Origin: Clostridia bacterium
GTDB taxonomy: Bacteria > Bacillota > Clostridia > TANB77 > CAG-508
Assembly: GCA_017625035.1 (NCBI GenBank)
Contig: JAGALX010000001.1
Location: forward strand, 1-49,168
Direction of reading: 5' to 3'
DNA length: 49,168 nucleotides
Shown: one piece after another, positions 36,050-45,363 of the stretch
Position numbering within the stretch: position 1 is the stretch's first letter
Layout of the letters: every line of letters begins with the position of its first letter
Program-made: the position numbers and the translations under genes
The notes under the pieces: model-generated
The model's input: only the letters and a program-made list of their open reading frames with translations
Told to the model about the DNA's origin: nothing
The model's database searches: none

Positions 36050-37096
36050 CTAAATTGATTTTCGTCTTTTTGAATTTATAAAAACTGTTTTTAATTTATC
36101 TATATCATCTAATGTTTTACCTGCTCCTTTCACAACACAATCTAAAGGATTTTCTGCTATATATACTGGCATTCCTGTATAATCAACTAATAATTTATCT
36201 AAATTTTGAATTAATGCACCACCACCTGCTAGTATAATACCTTTTTCCATTATATCAGATGATAGCTCTGGTGGTGTTTTTTCTAATGTCATTTTTACTA
36301 AATCTACAATTTTATATATAGATTCACTCATCGCCTCTAATACTTGAGACGAATATATTGTTACATTTTTTGGTAGACCAGTTGCATAATCTCTACCTCT
36401 TATTTCCATTGACATATCTGTCATTAAAGGTTTAGCACAACCTATAGTTTTTTTGATTTCTTCTGCGGTTGTTTCTCCTATAGCTAGATTTAATTCTCTT
36501 TTTACATAATTTACAATATCTTCATCTAGTTCATCTCCAGCAATTCTTAAAGAATAGCTTATTACTATTCCCCCTAAAGATATTACTGCAACTTCTGTTG
36601 TACCTCCACCTATATCTACGATTATATTACCACTTGGTTCTGCAACATCCATATTAGCACCGATAGCTGCTGCCATTGGCTCTTCTATTAAATATACTTC
36701 TCTTGCACCAGCTTGTAGAACAGACTCTTGTACAGCTCTTTCTTCTACTTCAGTTATACCAAATGGAACACCAACAACTACTCTTGGTCTTGCTACATTA
36801 TATTTTTTACAAACTTTTGACAATATATTTTTTAACATAAGTTGTGTAGCAGTAAAATCTGCAATTACGCCATCTTTTAATGGTCTAACAGCTGATATAT
36901 CGTCTGGTGTTCTACCTAACATTTCTTTTGCTTCAAACCCAGTTGATAGTATATTACCAGTTTTTTTATCAATAGCAACAACAGATGGCTCTTTTAAAAC
37001 AATACCTTTTCCTTTTAAAGTTACTAATATATTTGCAGTTCCTAAATCTATTCCAATATCTTTAGACACTAATTTAAACGGATTAAATTTAAACAT
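36050..37096 (-). CDS. mreB: Actin-like rod shape protein MreB
   Basis: Cytoplasmic actin homologue that guides lateral wall synthesis. Actin-fold motifs: IGIDLGTANILVTLKGKGIV (phosphate 1), VVGVPFGITEVEERAV, EEPMAAAIGANMDV, IDIGGGTTEVAVISLGGIV (phosphate 2) and GIILAGGGALI. 348 residues. ATG 37096, with GAGGAG 7 bp upstream. Its start overlaps the radC stop by 8 bp, so it is translated with radC. Confidence 0.98.
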   Translation of the reverse strand: MFKFNPFKLVSKDIGIDLGTANILVTLKGKGIVLKEPSVVAIDKKTGNILSTGFEAKEMLGRTPDDISAVRPLKDGVIADFTATQLMLKNILSKVCKKYNVARPRVVVGVPFGITEVEERAVQESVLQAGAREVYLIEEPMAAAIGANMDVAEPSGNIIVDIGGGTTEVAVISLGGIVISYSLRIAGDELDEDIVNYVKRELNLAIGETTAEEIKKTIGCAKPLMTDMSMEIRGRDYATGLPKNVTIYSSQVLEAMSESIYKIVDLVKMTLEKTPPELSSDIMEKGIILAGGGALIQNLDKLLVDYTGMPVYIAENPLDCVVKGAGKTLDDIDKLKTVFINSKRRKSI

Positions 37097-37781
37097 TGTT
37101 CACTCCTCTTTTCAAAAAAATACTAACATAATTTCCATCACCAATAACTATGTGATCTAATAATTCGATTCCTATAATTTTTGATGCATCTTCTATTCTT
37201 TTGGTTATTTCAAAATCTGCTAAACTTGGCTCTGAATCTCCACTTGGATGATTATGTACTATTATAATTTTAGGTGCCCCTATTTTTATTGCCTCAATAA
37301 GTATGTCTTTTGGCTCTAAAAAGGCCGAGCTTGTACCTCCAAAAGATATATCAATAATTTTCATTATTATATTTTTGGTATTTAACAGTATTAGTTTTAC
37401 AATTTCTCTTTTTTCATATCTTAATTCATCCATAAAGATTCCAGCTATATCTTTTGTATTTTTTATTTGAATTTTTGCATCATTAATTGGTCTAGACATT
37501 CTTTTTGCTAATTCACATATTGCTTTTAACTGAATTGCTTTTACCTTTCCAATTCCTTGTATATCTTTAAAATCATCTAATGATATATCTTGTAATTCTC
37601 GTAAATTGTTATTAATTTTGTTTAAAATTTTATTTGATATATCTATAGCAGTATATTCTTTTGTACCATTCTTTATTATTATTGCCAATAATTCGGAATT
37701 TGATAACATTTTTTCACCATACATTTCTAATTTTTCATATGGTCTTTCTGTTATTGGAAGTTCTTTTATTTTAATTGCCAT
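37089..37781 (-). CDS. radC: RadC-like JAB/MPN-domain protein
   Basis: Helix-hairpin-helix plus JAMM domain, named for radiation resistance but of uncertain role. HhH motif near DIQGIGKVKAIQLKAICEL; JAMM signature HNHPSGDSEPSLADFEIT with the metal ligands. ATG 37781 is chosen because AAAGGA lies 5 bp upstream; the longer frame (37841) has no site. About 230 residues. Shares the mreB operon. Confidence 0.93.
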   Translation of the reverse strand: MAIKIKELPITERPYEKLEMYGEKMLSNSELLAIIIKNGTKEYTAIDISNKILNKINNNLRELQDISLDDFKDIQGIGKVKAIQLKAICELAKRMSRPINDAKIQIKNTKDIAGIFMDELRYEKREIVKLILLNTKNIIMKIIDISFGGTSSAFLEPKDILIEAIKIGAPKIIIVHNHPSGDSEPSLADFEITKRIEDASKIIGIELLDHIVIGDGNYVSIFLKRGVNNV

Positions 37782-37812
37782 GCAAGTCCTTTCTTGCCCC
37801 CTAGAACCCCTA

Positions 37813-38070
37813 TTACACTTTTCTGTATATAAATACTGCAAGTATCATTCCTAATATACTTGAGATGTTTAATTTTATTATTAGTGAGAATGAAAATTTT
37901 ATTACACTTAAATCTACTGATAACGGATCACTCAAACCAAACTGTTGACCATATGCAAGCCACCATAATCCAGTTGATTTTGAAGCAAAATCTCCAATTA
38001 ATCCCCCTATTACTATTCCTGCTAAAATAAATACTATTAATATCCACATACCTTTGTCTTTTGTTGCCAT
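37813..38070 (-). CDS. DUF4321-like small membrane protein
   Basis: 85 residues with two hydrophobic segments: MWILIVFILAGIVIGGLIGD and, near the end, SSILGMILAVFIYRKV. This is the pattern of the DUF4321 family, usually next to radC-mreB in Clostridia. Function unknown. ATG 38070 with GGAGG upstream. Likely the first gene of the radC-mreBCD-mrdA run. Confidence 0.8.
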   Translation of the reverse strand: MATKDKGMWILIVFILAGIVIGGLIGDFASKSTGLWWLAYGQQFGLSDPLSVDLSVIKFSFSLIIKLNISSILGMILAVFIYRKV

Positions 38071-38188
38071 ATATTTATTCCTCCTATTAATTCTTTTAAA
38101 TCTTTCATATTATATCGTTTAATTTACAATTTTTCAATATTTTAGGATGTTTTTTGTATGAAAAGCTATAAATTCAACATTGTAGAGC

Positions 38189-38224
38189 AAAAAAAAATCA
38201 CCAAAAAGCTCAACCACTTTTTGG
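38189..38224 (-). terminator. Terminator after the carboxypeptidase gene
   Basis: CCAAAAAG 38201-38208 and CTTTTTGG 38217-38224 pair; the minus-strand T-run is 38197-38189. Confidence 0.8.
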
Positions 38225-38232
38225 CAACATTA

Positions 38233-39465
38233 TCATCTCGTATACGCCCTAAAACACTCAAACAAATAATCAACAACATCCTTCTTACCAATATAATTTT
38301 CAACACAAACATCCACCGAATCAATCACAACCTCATTAACCACAACCTTCAATTTCCCAACAATAGTACCACTCTCCACAGGAGCCTTGAGCTCAAAAAT
38401 AGAATTTATTTCCACCTCAACATTATCAAAATCCTGTTTCCTCACGACCACCACATCATTTTCCAAGTTACCAAACTTCAAATTTATATTACAATCTTTA
38501 GCTTTATCAACGTTTATTCTGCCTTTATTAATATTACACCACTCAGCAAACCTCTTATCAACAATATCTCTAATATTAACTTTCTCATAATTTTCATAAA
38601 CATGTTCAATAATTTTAACACTATCCTTAGTTCTATCTTTTTTCGTATCAGCCTGAATCACAATTGTAATAATATTAAAACCATTTCTATTTACAGACGT
38701 CACTAGACATCTGCCTGCATTATTAGTAAAACCTGTTTTAACACCATTTACACCACTTAAAATTCCCAACAACTCATTCGTATTAGATAAATCTTTTGGA
38801 TAACCATTAATGCTTACAGTATAAAATTTAGTAGCCACCACTTTTGCAATAATCTCATTTTTTAATGCATAATCTGTAATTTGAGCAAGTTCATATGCAG
38901 TTGTATAATGATCCGGGTCATCCAATCCATGTGGTGTAACAAAGTGCGTATCTTTTAAATTTAATTCTTGGGCTTTCTCATTCATTAATAAAGCAAAACC
39001 ATCAACACTACCAGCAATATGTTCTGCTATTGCAACTGCTGCATCATTTCCAGACTTAAGCATTAAGCCATAAAGTAAATCTTTCATAGAAACTTTATCG
39101 CCTTTTTTTAAACCTAATCTTGATCCCCCAGTTCCAGCAGCTTTAGCAGATACTGTTACAACGTCCTCTAAATTAGATTTTTCAGCCACAATTATTGCAG
39201 TCATTATTTTGGTTGTTGATGCCATTGCAGTTCTTTTATTTTCATTTTTTCCCCATATTGTTTTATTAGAATCTCTATCATATGCAATCGCAATTCTAGA
39301 ATTTAATGTTATGTCCGCTTCCGATGAAACTGGAGCAGAAGTTGATATAATCTCTTCCATATCATATTCTGAAAAATTTTCTTCTGATATATCATCTGCA
39401 TACACAAGTTTCAAATTGCCAAAAATAATTCCAAATATAAAAAAAATATATAACACTTTTTTCAT
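38233..39465 (-). CDS. D-alanyl-D-alanine carboxypeptidase (S11 PBP)
   Basis: Removes the terminal D-Ala from peptidoglycan stem peptides. Signal peptide (residues 1-23, MKKVLYIFFIFGIIFGNLKL), active-site SxxK MASTTK (Ser83, Lys86), SGND (Ser138, Asn140) and KTG (Lys243). A C-terminal beta domain follows. 410 residues. DacF/DacB-like; some relatives act in sporulation. The 3' third uses many G- and T-ending codons, unlike the 5' part. GGTGAT upstream of ATG. Confidence 0.93.
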   Translation of the reverse strand: MKKVLYIFFIFGIIFGNLKLVYADDISEENFSEYDMEEIISTSAPVSSEADITLNSRIAIAYDRDSNKTIWGKNENKRTAMASTTKIMTAIIVAEKSNLEDVVTVSAKAAGTGGSRLGLKKGDKVSMKDLLYGLMLKSGNDAAVAIAEHIAGSVDGFALLMNEKAQELNLKDTHFVTPHGLDDPDHYTTAYELAQITDYALKNEIIAKVVATKFYTVSINGYPKDLSNTNELLGILSGVNGVKTGFTNNAGRCLVTSVNRNGFNIITIVIQADTKKDRTKDSVKIIEHVYENYEKVNIRDIVDKRFAEWCNINKGRINVDKAKDCNINLKFGNLENDVVVVRKQDFDNVEVEINSIFELKAPVESGTIVGKLKVVVNEVVIDSVDVCVENYIGKKDVVDYLFECFRAYTR

Positions 39466-39505
39466 CTATATCACCTGTTTTATTTATATGATATGATATA
39501 TAAAT

Positions 39506-40354
39506 TTATTCGGAAAAACCTTTACCTAATGTTTCTCGCGCATCAGCTGTTACTATAAAAGCATTTTTATCTATTGCTTTAATTATTTGTTTTATTTCCG
39601 CAATTTCTTTTCTAGAGCCAACACAAAATAACATTACTTTATTATCTCCTGTATACATTCCTTTTGAATATATTCCTGTACTACCTCTTCTTACTTTTAC
39701 ACCTACTTCCTTTGATATTTTTTCATATTTATCTGATATTATAAACATAACTTTAGTAAAATATATACCTTCAAAAACAATATCGATCATTTTTCCCATC
39801 AAATATATTGCAATAGCTGAATATAAACCAATTTCAACTTCACCAAAAACTAATATATTAACAAATATTATTATAGTATCAGCAATAGTTATTAAACTAC
39901 TACTTGAAAATATATTATTATATGCTCTTATTACATATGAAAGCAAATCTGTTCCTCCAGTAGAGGCACCAGCTTTTAATATAATTGCTGTTCCAAGGCC
40001 CATTATAATTCCACCATATATACACGCTAAAAATCTGTCATTTGTAATTGGTTCCAAAGGTTCTAATAAATCTATAAAAACTGATAATAAAATTGTACCT
40101 ATAATTGATTTCACAAATAGATTTTTATTTATTTTAAAAAACGAAATTAATAATAATGGTATATTTAATATTATCATTGATGTACCTAATGGATACTTAA
40201 ATAAGTAATATATTATTGTTGATATACCCGAAAAACCACCTGTTGATAACTGATTTGGTAATAATATTAACGCACTTGAAATAGCCATTAACATCGTTCC
40301 TATAATTATAAAAATATATTCTTTTATATATATCGTTAATTTATTTTTTGACAT
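39506..40354 (-). CDS. YitT family membrane protein
   Basis: About six hydrophobic segments, with LLPNQLSTGGFSGISTIIYY, IMGLGTAIILKAGASTGGTD and a C-terminal DUF2179 soluble domain (KYEKISKEVGVKVRRGSTG...). Function not established for the family. 282 residues. Ribosome site AGGTGA lies within a hairpin (40362-40393) 6 bp before ATG. Confidence 0.85.
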   Translation of the reverse strand: MSKNKLTIYIKEYIFIIIGTMLMAISSALILLPNQLSTGGFSGISTIIYYLFKYPLGTSMIILNIPLLLISFFKINKNLFVKSIIGTILLSVFIDLLEPLEPITNDRFLACIYGGIIMGLGTAIILKAGASTGGTDLLSYVIRAYNNIFSSSSLITIADTIIIFVNILVFGEVEIGLYSAIAIYLMGKMIDIVFEGIYFTKVMFIISDKYEKISKEVGVKVRRGSTGIYSKGMYTGDNKVMLFCVGSRKEIAEIKQIIKAIDKNAFIVTADARETLGKGFSE

Positions 40355-40361
40355 AAAAAAT

Positions 40362-40393
40362 CACCTATAATGTAATTATTTACAATATAGGTG
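40362..40393 (-). promoter_or_regulatory. Hairpin that includes the YitT ribosome site
   Basis: CACCTATA 40362-40369 pairs with TATAGGTG 40386-40393. On the minus strand the 3' arm is TATAGGTG followed by A, so AGGTGA, the ribosome site of the gene at 40354, is paired in the folded RNA. The same hairpin followed by ATTTTTT could end the radical SAM message. Confidence 0.55.
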
Positions 40394-40439
40394 TTTTTAT
40401 TCAGATTAGAATTTATGGTTTTATAAAACTTTAAAATAT

Positions 40440-41468
40440 TTAGTTAACAGTGACTTTTATTTTCCCTGGCTTTATTTTTGAATTTACTTTTACTATTAAA
40501 TTCGTATCATAAGTTTCGTCTATTTTTTCGACATTAGCTCTTTTGTGTCCAACAACATTATTTACATTATATGGATTTACATCTACTTGAACATCTTTTA
40601 TTTTTGAATTTATTTTTTTTATTTTATTTGCTATTACATCATACCATAATCTATCCTCTACTAACTGTCTAAATGCAGGATGATATGGTCCTGCTACAAC
40701 TTGGCTATTTTCATTATTCGGATCTGTAATTTCATTTGTATTTTGTAATCCAATTCTTATTACTTTTATTTTCTTTGCATTAAACAGAGCTAATAAGTCT
40801 TTTGATATTTCTACTGCTTGTTCAACTGTTAGTGGCTCATATTCTCCTGATAAATATTCTTCTTCTAACCTAGTTCCTTTTATTACTAATACCGGATATA
40901 TTCTGATAATTTTAGGTTTTAATTTTATTAAATCTTTAGCAGTATTTAATTCATCATTGCGAGTGCTTTCTGGTAGCCCAACCATCATTTGATGGCCTAA
41001 AATAAATCCATGTCTTCTTATTAATTTAGACGCATTTTTTACATCTTCAAATGTATGTCCTCGTCTACTTCTATTTAATATGTAATCATTTGTTGATTGC
41101 ACACCAAGTTCAATTGTTTTTACTCCATATTTTTTTAATCGTTTCAATATATTTTTATCAATATAATCTGGTCTTGTAGAAATACGTATACTATTTACTT
41201 TTTTTATTTTTATAAACTCATATGCAGCACTTAATAACTCTTCCTGTTTTTCAGATTCAATTCCAGTAAAACTTCCTCCAAAAAATGCTACCTCAACATA
41301 TTTGTTATTATCTTTAAAATTTTTTAAATAATATTCTATTGTATTTTTTACATCTTTTGCAGTTACCATTTTAGTTTGTCCACTTATTTTTTTCTGATTA
41401 CAAAAAGTGCAATCATTAGGACATCCTAAATGAGGAACAAATATTGGAATAATATATTCTTTTTTCAT
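40440..41468 (-). CDS. Radical SAM protein (Elp3-like core)
   Basis: Radical SAM enzyme with CPNDCTFC (Cys16, Cys20, Cys23), the 4Fe-4S CxxxCxxC motif, followed by VEVAFFGGSFTGIE and IRISTRPDYID, GVKTIELGVQSTND, HGFILGHQMMVGLP. This is the Elp3-like radical SAM core, without a GNAT domain. 342 residues. Often next to rnc and smc in Clostridia; substrate unknown. Confidence 0.9.
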   Translation of the reverse strand: MKKEYIIPIFVPHLGCPNDCTFCNQKKISGQTKMVTAKDVKNTIEYYLKNFKDNNKYVEVAFFGGSFTGIESEKQEELLSAAYEFIKIKKVNSIRISTRPDYIDKNILKRLKKYGVKTIELGVQSTNDYILNRSRRGHTFEDVKNASKLIRRHGFILGHQMMVGLPESTRNDELNTAKDLIKLKPKIIRIYPVLVIKGTRLEEEYLSGEYEPLTVEQAVEISKDLLALFNAKKIKVIRIGLQNTNEITDPNNENSQVVAGPYHPAFRQLVEDRLWYDVIANKIKKINSKIKDVQVDVNPYNVNNVVGHKRANVEKIDETYDTNLIVKVNSKIKPGKIKVTVN

Positions 41469-41516
41469 AAAATACTTCCTTTCAACCTCTTTTTTTATTT
41501 TGATTCAACAATATTT

Positions 41517-41627
41517 TCATATTCTATTTTTCATAGTTCGCTTTACATTATCAACAGCTTTTTTATTAAGGATTTTTTTATTTGATTTTTTCATAGTGCA
41601 AATTACACTATCTGTCGATTTTTTATA
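41517..41627 (-). other. In-frame coding-like extension with a repeat after the rnc stop
   Basis: After the rnc TGA (41630-41628) the same frame continues for 36 codons to TGA 41519-41517. It encodes two related 14-residue units 20 codons apart: KKSTDSVICTMKKS and KKAVDNVKRTMKNR. The DNA units agree at about 28 of 38 bases. No start codon precedes the first unit. It may be a lost or read-through extension of RNase III, or decayed duplicated DNA. Confidence 0.4.
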
Positions 41628-42299
41628 TCACATATTCAACAACGCTTTTCTTGCGGCTTCCATTTCTGCCATTTTCTTTGTTTTACCTGTACCTTCAGCT
41701 AAAATTTTTCCATTACATAAAACTTCTGCTACAAAGTTTTTATCATGGTCTGGTCCGAATTCTTTAATAATATTATATTTAATATTAACAGGCCCATGAA
41801 TTTGTAATTTTTCTTGTAATACAGTTTTATAATCCTTCATTCCCACATTGGAACTTGCTAGTTCTATTGCTTCTTTTAGATTTTCTACAATAAATCTTTC
41901 CGCTTGCTCTAATCCAGAATCAAAATAGATAGCAGCTATTACTGCCTCAACACTATCTGCTAATATTGCGGGTCTTACATTTTTTTCATTAGATTTTTGA
42001 CTTTTCCCTAGATATAAGAAATCACTAAAATTATGCTTACTTGCTATTTTGTGCAAACTTTTTTCGCATACAACATCAGCTCTAACTTTAGTCATTTCTC
42101 CTTCTTTTAACTTTTTGTAATTATTGTATATGTATTTACTTGATATAAACTCTAATATGCTATCACCTAAAAATTCTAATTTTTCATTACTTTCTACTTT
42201 ATTTTCGTATGCATATGAAGTATGTGTTAAAGCTTTTTTTAATAATTCTTTGTTTTTAAATACATATCCTATACTATTTTCTAATTTATTAAATTCCAT
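41628..42299 (-). CDS. rnc: Ribonuclease III
   Basis: Double-strand-specific RNase for rRNA processing. Catalytic motif EKLEFLGDSILEF, then DSVEAVIAAIYFDSG. A dsRBD follows (about 155-223, KTVLQEKLQIHGP and GKTKKMAEMEAARKALL). 223 residues. AAAGG upstream of ATG. Between acpP and the radical SAM gene, as in many Clostridia. Confidence 0.97.
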   Translation of the reverse strand: MEFNKLENSIGYVFKNKELLKKALTHTSYAYENKVESNEKLEFLGDSILEFISSKYIYNNYKKLKEGEMTKVRADVVCEKSLHKIASKHNFSDFLYLGKSQKSNEKNVRPAILADSVEAVIAAIYFDSGLEQAERFIVENLKEAIELASSNVGMKDYKTVLQEKLQIHGPVNIKYNIIKEFGPDHDKNFVAEVLCNGKILAEGTGKTKKMAEMEAARKALLNM

Positions 42300-42408
42300 T
42301 TGAATTACCTTTCTAAATTGTCTAATTTTATTTGATTTAACTAAAATTTTATTTAAACTTCAGTTATAAAATTATTAAAAAAAGAAAGGATTAAACCTTT
42401 CATTTTTA

Positions 42409-42654
42409 TTATTCAACATGATCTTTGATGTATTCAACAACATCTCCAACTGTTACTATTTTTTCTGCATCAGCATCTGGTATTTCTGTATCAAATTCTT
42501 CTTCTAAAGCCATTATTAATTCAACTATATCTAAAGAATCTGCACCTAAATCATCTATAAAAGAAGCTTCCATTTTTACTGCTTCTGCATTTGCTCCTAA
42601 TTGTTCAACAATTATTCCTTTTACTTTCTCGAAAAGTTCGTTATCTGGGCCCAT
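42409..42654 (-). CDS. acpP: Acyl carrier protein
   Basis: Carries fatty-acyl intermediates on a phosphopantetheine. [20 protein letters not shown] contains the attachment Ser. 81 residues from ATG 42654 (GGGGGTG upstream, spacing 6); an ATG 18 bp further up is in the ribosome site. Promoter at 42693-42721. Confidence 0.97.
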   Translation of the reverse strand: MGPDNELFEKVKGIIVEQLGANAEAVKMEASFIDDLGADSLDIVELIMALEEEFDTEIPDADAEKIVTVGDVVEYIKDHVE

Positions 42655-42692
42655 AAATTCACCCCCTTTCAAATATCTCTCCTATGGTTACT

Positions 42693-42721
42693 ACAATAAT
42701 ATATGTATCAGAAAAAGTCAA
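42693..42721 (-). promoter_or_regulatory. Sigma-A-like promoter of acpP
   Basis: TTGACT (42721-42716), 17 bp, TATTGT (42698-42693), about 40 bp before the acpP start. Confidence 0.65.
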
Positions 42722-42909
42722 GATTTTTTTTAAATTTATTTTTTGTCTGATAATTAATAGTTTTTGATAATAATAAATATATAAATATTTTTATTACAAA
42801 TATTTATTATTGACACCTCAACTGTAACAATTACTAATTTTCATATTAAATTTTTATTTATATTGCTATCATTTTATATTATTAGTCTATAAATTGTTAT
42901 AATTATCAA

Positions 42910-43977
42910 TTAAAGTTGCTCTTTATTTTGAATTAAAGCCTCACTTTGATTTACTAAATTTATATTTGTATATTTTTCAATAATATTATCTACAGTTTTG
43001 TCATTAACAAAATTTACTGCTTGTTTTAAAGTATATACAAATAATTTTTCATCACTACTACCATGAGCCTTTATAACAGGTTGTTTTACCCCTAAGAATA
43101 AAGCTCCTCCATATTCCTTATAATCCATTGATTTTGCAAATCTTTTTATTATTGGCATAGCTGGTAATAATGAAAATTTAGAAAAAATACTTTTACTAGA
43201 TTCCTTTTTTAAATTACTTTTAACCATTTTTCCTACGCCTTCTGTAGTCTTTAAGAATATATTACCAGTAAATCCATCTGTAACAATTGCATCAACTTCG
43301 CCTGAAAAAACATCCCTTCCTTCTATATTTCCATAAAACTCAAATCCATAAGATTCTGCATTTTCCTTTAATAATTTATATGATTCTTTCATCAAATCAT
43401 TACCTTTTGTTTCTTCAGTTCCATTATTAAGAAGTCCAATTTTTGGTTTTTCAATTTTATAAGTGTTTTTTAGGTAAATACTTGCCATTAGAGCAAATTG
43501 TACTATATTGATAGTTTTACAGTTAGTGTTTGCTCCTGCATCCATTAGTAAAAATCTACCTTCAAATGCTGGTAACATTGCAGCTAAAGCAGGTCTGTCA
43601 ATTCCTTTTATTCTTCCAACTAATAGAGTTGCTCCTGCTAATAAAGCTCCTGAATTTCCTGCGGATAAAAATACATCGCCCTCGCCATTTTTTAACATAT
43701 TAAAACCAACAACCATAGAAGAGTTCTTTTTTGTTTTGATTGCCTTTGTAGGAATATCTTCCATTGTAATTTCTTCTTCAGCATTAACAATTTTTATTTT
43801 GTTACTTATTTCTTCTATGCTATCTTTTCCATATATTTGTTTAATTTTTTCATTTAATATTTTTTCATTTCCAATTAAAATAATTTCAGCATCAATTTCT
43901 TTGATTGCTGTGATTGCACCTCTTATATTTGCTTCTGGTGCATTATCTCCACCCATGGCATCAAATAAAATTTTCAT
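42910..43977 (-). CDS. plsX: Phosphate acyltransferase PlsX
   Basis: Makes acyl-phosphate from acyl-ACP for phospholipid synthesis. Begins ILFDAMGGDNAPEANIRGA, then FLSAGNSGALLAGATLLVGR, LLMDAGANTNCK and TDGFTGNIFLKTTEG. 355 residues. GGAGG upstream of ATG. It precedes acpP in transcription order, a common pairing. Confidence 0.97.
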   Translation of the reverse strand: MKILFDAMGGDNAPEANIRGAITAIKEIDAEIILIGNEKILNEKIKQIYGKDSIEEISNKIKIVNAEEEITMEDIPTKAIKTKKNSSMVVGFNMLKNGEGDVFLSAGNSGALLAGATLLVGRIKGIDRPALAAMLPAFEGRFLLMDAGANTNCKTINIVQFALMASIYLKNTYKIEKPKIGLLNNGTEETKGNDLMKESYKLLKENAESYGFEFYGNIEGRDVFSGEVDAIVTDGFTGNIFLKTTEGVGKMVKSNLKKESSKSIFSKFSLLPAMPIIKRFAKSMDYKEYGGALFLGVKQPVIKAHGSSDEKLFVYTLKQAVNFVNDKTVDNIIEKYTNINLVNQSEALIQNKEQL

Positions 43978-44121
43978 AAAATCCTCCGATATTTATTGTT
44001 TATTCATTTATTTTATTACTTTGCAGTATTAAAGTCAATAGGTATCCTTGAAAGTATTGATTTTTCTGATAAAATTGCATTTATCAAAAATGACCATTCG
44101 TTCATTTTTATTCAATGCAAC

Positions 44122-44148
44122 AAAAAAAGCTATGCAAAGTACATAGCT
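44122..44148 (-). terminator. Terminator after rplL
   Basis: AGCTATG 44128-44134 with CATAGCT 44142-44148, then TTTTTT on the minus strand. It closes the ribosomal operon before plsX. Confidence 0.85.
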
Positions 44149-44162
44149 CTTTTTAGTAATTA

Positions 44163-44525
44163 TTATTGTAATTCGATTACAGCTCCTACAGCTTCAAATT
44201 TAGCTTTTAAGTCTTCAGCTTCTTCTTTGCTTGCTCCTTCTTTAACTGCTTTTGGTGCTCCATCAACTAAGTCTTTAGCTTCTTTTAATCCTAATCCTGT
44301 TGCATCTCTAACAACTTTGATTACTTGGATTTTGTTAGCTCCAGCTTCTTTTAATACTACATTAAAAGATGTTTTTTCTTCAGCTGCTGCTCCTGCTGCT
44401 CCTGCTGCTGGTGCTGCAACTGCTGCTGCAGATACTCCAAATTCTTCTTCTATAGCTTTTACTAAATCAGCTAATTCAACTACTGTCATTTTTTTGATTG
44501 CTTCAATCATTTCTTCTTTACTCAT
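44163..44525 (-). CDS. rplL: Ribosomal protein L7/L12
   Basis: Stalk protein that recruits translation factors. N-terminal helix [20 protein letters not shown], an Ala/Gly hinge, and the C-terminal domain [20 protein letters not shown]. 120 residues. GGAGG upstream. Followed by a terminator and plsX, not rpoB. Confidence 0.97.
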   Translation of the reverse strand: MSKEEMIEAIKKMTVVELADLVKAIEEEFGVSAAAVAAPAAGAAGAAAEEKTSFNVVLKEAGANKIQVIKVVRDATGLGLKEAKDLVDGAPKAVKEGASKEEAEDLKAKFEAVGAVIELQ

Positions 44526-44835
44526 TTTAAAATCCTCCTATTTAATTAATTTTAGTGCCATGCACTTATATTTTTAATTTTCTTATTTACTTAAATTTCA
44601 ATTTAATTTTTTGATTATAAAAATTGTTTTTTATTACTTTAATATATTTTTTTTTTTATATTAAAATTTTACTTGTAATTTTTTTATATTTTAAACTCAA
44701 ATTTTACTTTAAAATTTTATTTTTATATTCAAATTTTAGAGCTAAATTTTACATTTAAATTTCTTCATCATTTTTTTATTTTAATTTTTTATATAAATTA
44801 ATACTTTACAATATCCAATGAACAAAAAACTAAAA
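44526..44835. other. 310-bp AT-rich rplJ-rplL spacer
   Basis: No gene, RNA or strong hairpin seen. About 85-90% A+T with recurring AAATTTTA-like runs. This gap is normally only a few tens of bases in this operon. Confidence 0.6.
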
Positions 44836-45333
44836 TTAAGCTTCTTTTTGAGCTTTGACTTGATCAAGCGCAACAGCCAATTTTGAAATGTTTGCAAGTA
44901 AGCATCCAGCAAGTTTTGCAAGTAATTCTTGTCTTGATGGAAGTTTTGCAAGTGCAATTATTTCTTCTGCTGTCATAACTTTTCCGTCAATTATACCACC
45001 TTTAATTTTATAAAAATCATTATTTTTTGAAAAGTTGTATAGAACTTTTGATGGTTCTAAATAATCTTCATCACCCATTAATATTGCTGTAGGCCCTACT
45101 AATAAATCATCAAGACCATTTTCACCATTCATATCTAAAGCTCTTTTTATAATGTTGTTCTTTATAACTTTATATTCTGAATTAACATTTCTTAAATCAG
45201 ATCTTAATTTAGTTACATCAGCGACATTAATTCCTCTGTAATCTGTTAATATTATAACTTTTGCAGTTTTCATTCTTTCTGCTAAAGCTTTTACTAATTC
45301 CTCTTTTTGTTTTAAAACTTTTTCGCTTGCCAT
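44836..45333 (-). CDS. rplJ: Ribosomal protein L10
   Basis: Base of the L12 stalk. Begins EKVLKQKEELVKALAERM, then VIILTDYRGINVADVTKLR and ILMGDEDYLEPSKVLYNF. 165 residues. GGAGG upstream. Controlled by the L10 leader just upstream. Confidence 0.97.
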   Translation of the reverse strand: MASEKVLKQKEELVKALAERMKTAKVIILTDYRGINVADVTKLRSDLRNVNSEYKVIKNNIIKRALDMNGENGLDDLLVGPTAILMGDEDYLEPSKVLYNFSKNNDFYKIKGGIIDGKVMTAEEIIALAKLPSRQELLAKLAGCLLANISKLAVALDQVKAQKEA

Positions 45334-45363
45334 TTTTCGATTTCACCTCCTAAAAAATTTGCA

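Noticed and set aside
38158..38706. 182-codon plus-strand frame
   Set aside because: Antisense to the carboxypeptidase gene and without a ribosome site; caused by low stop frequency on the opposite strand.
43508..44032. 174-codon plus-strand frame
   Set aside because: Antisense to plsX, no ribosome site, and ends past its start.
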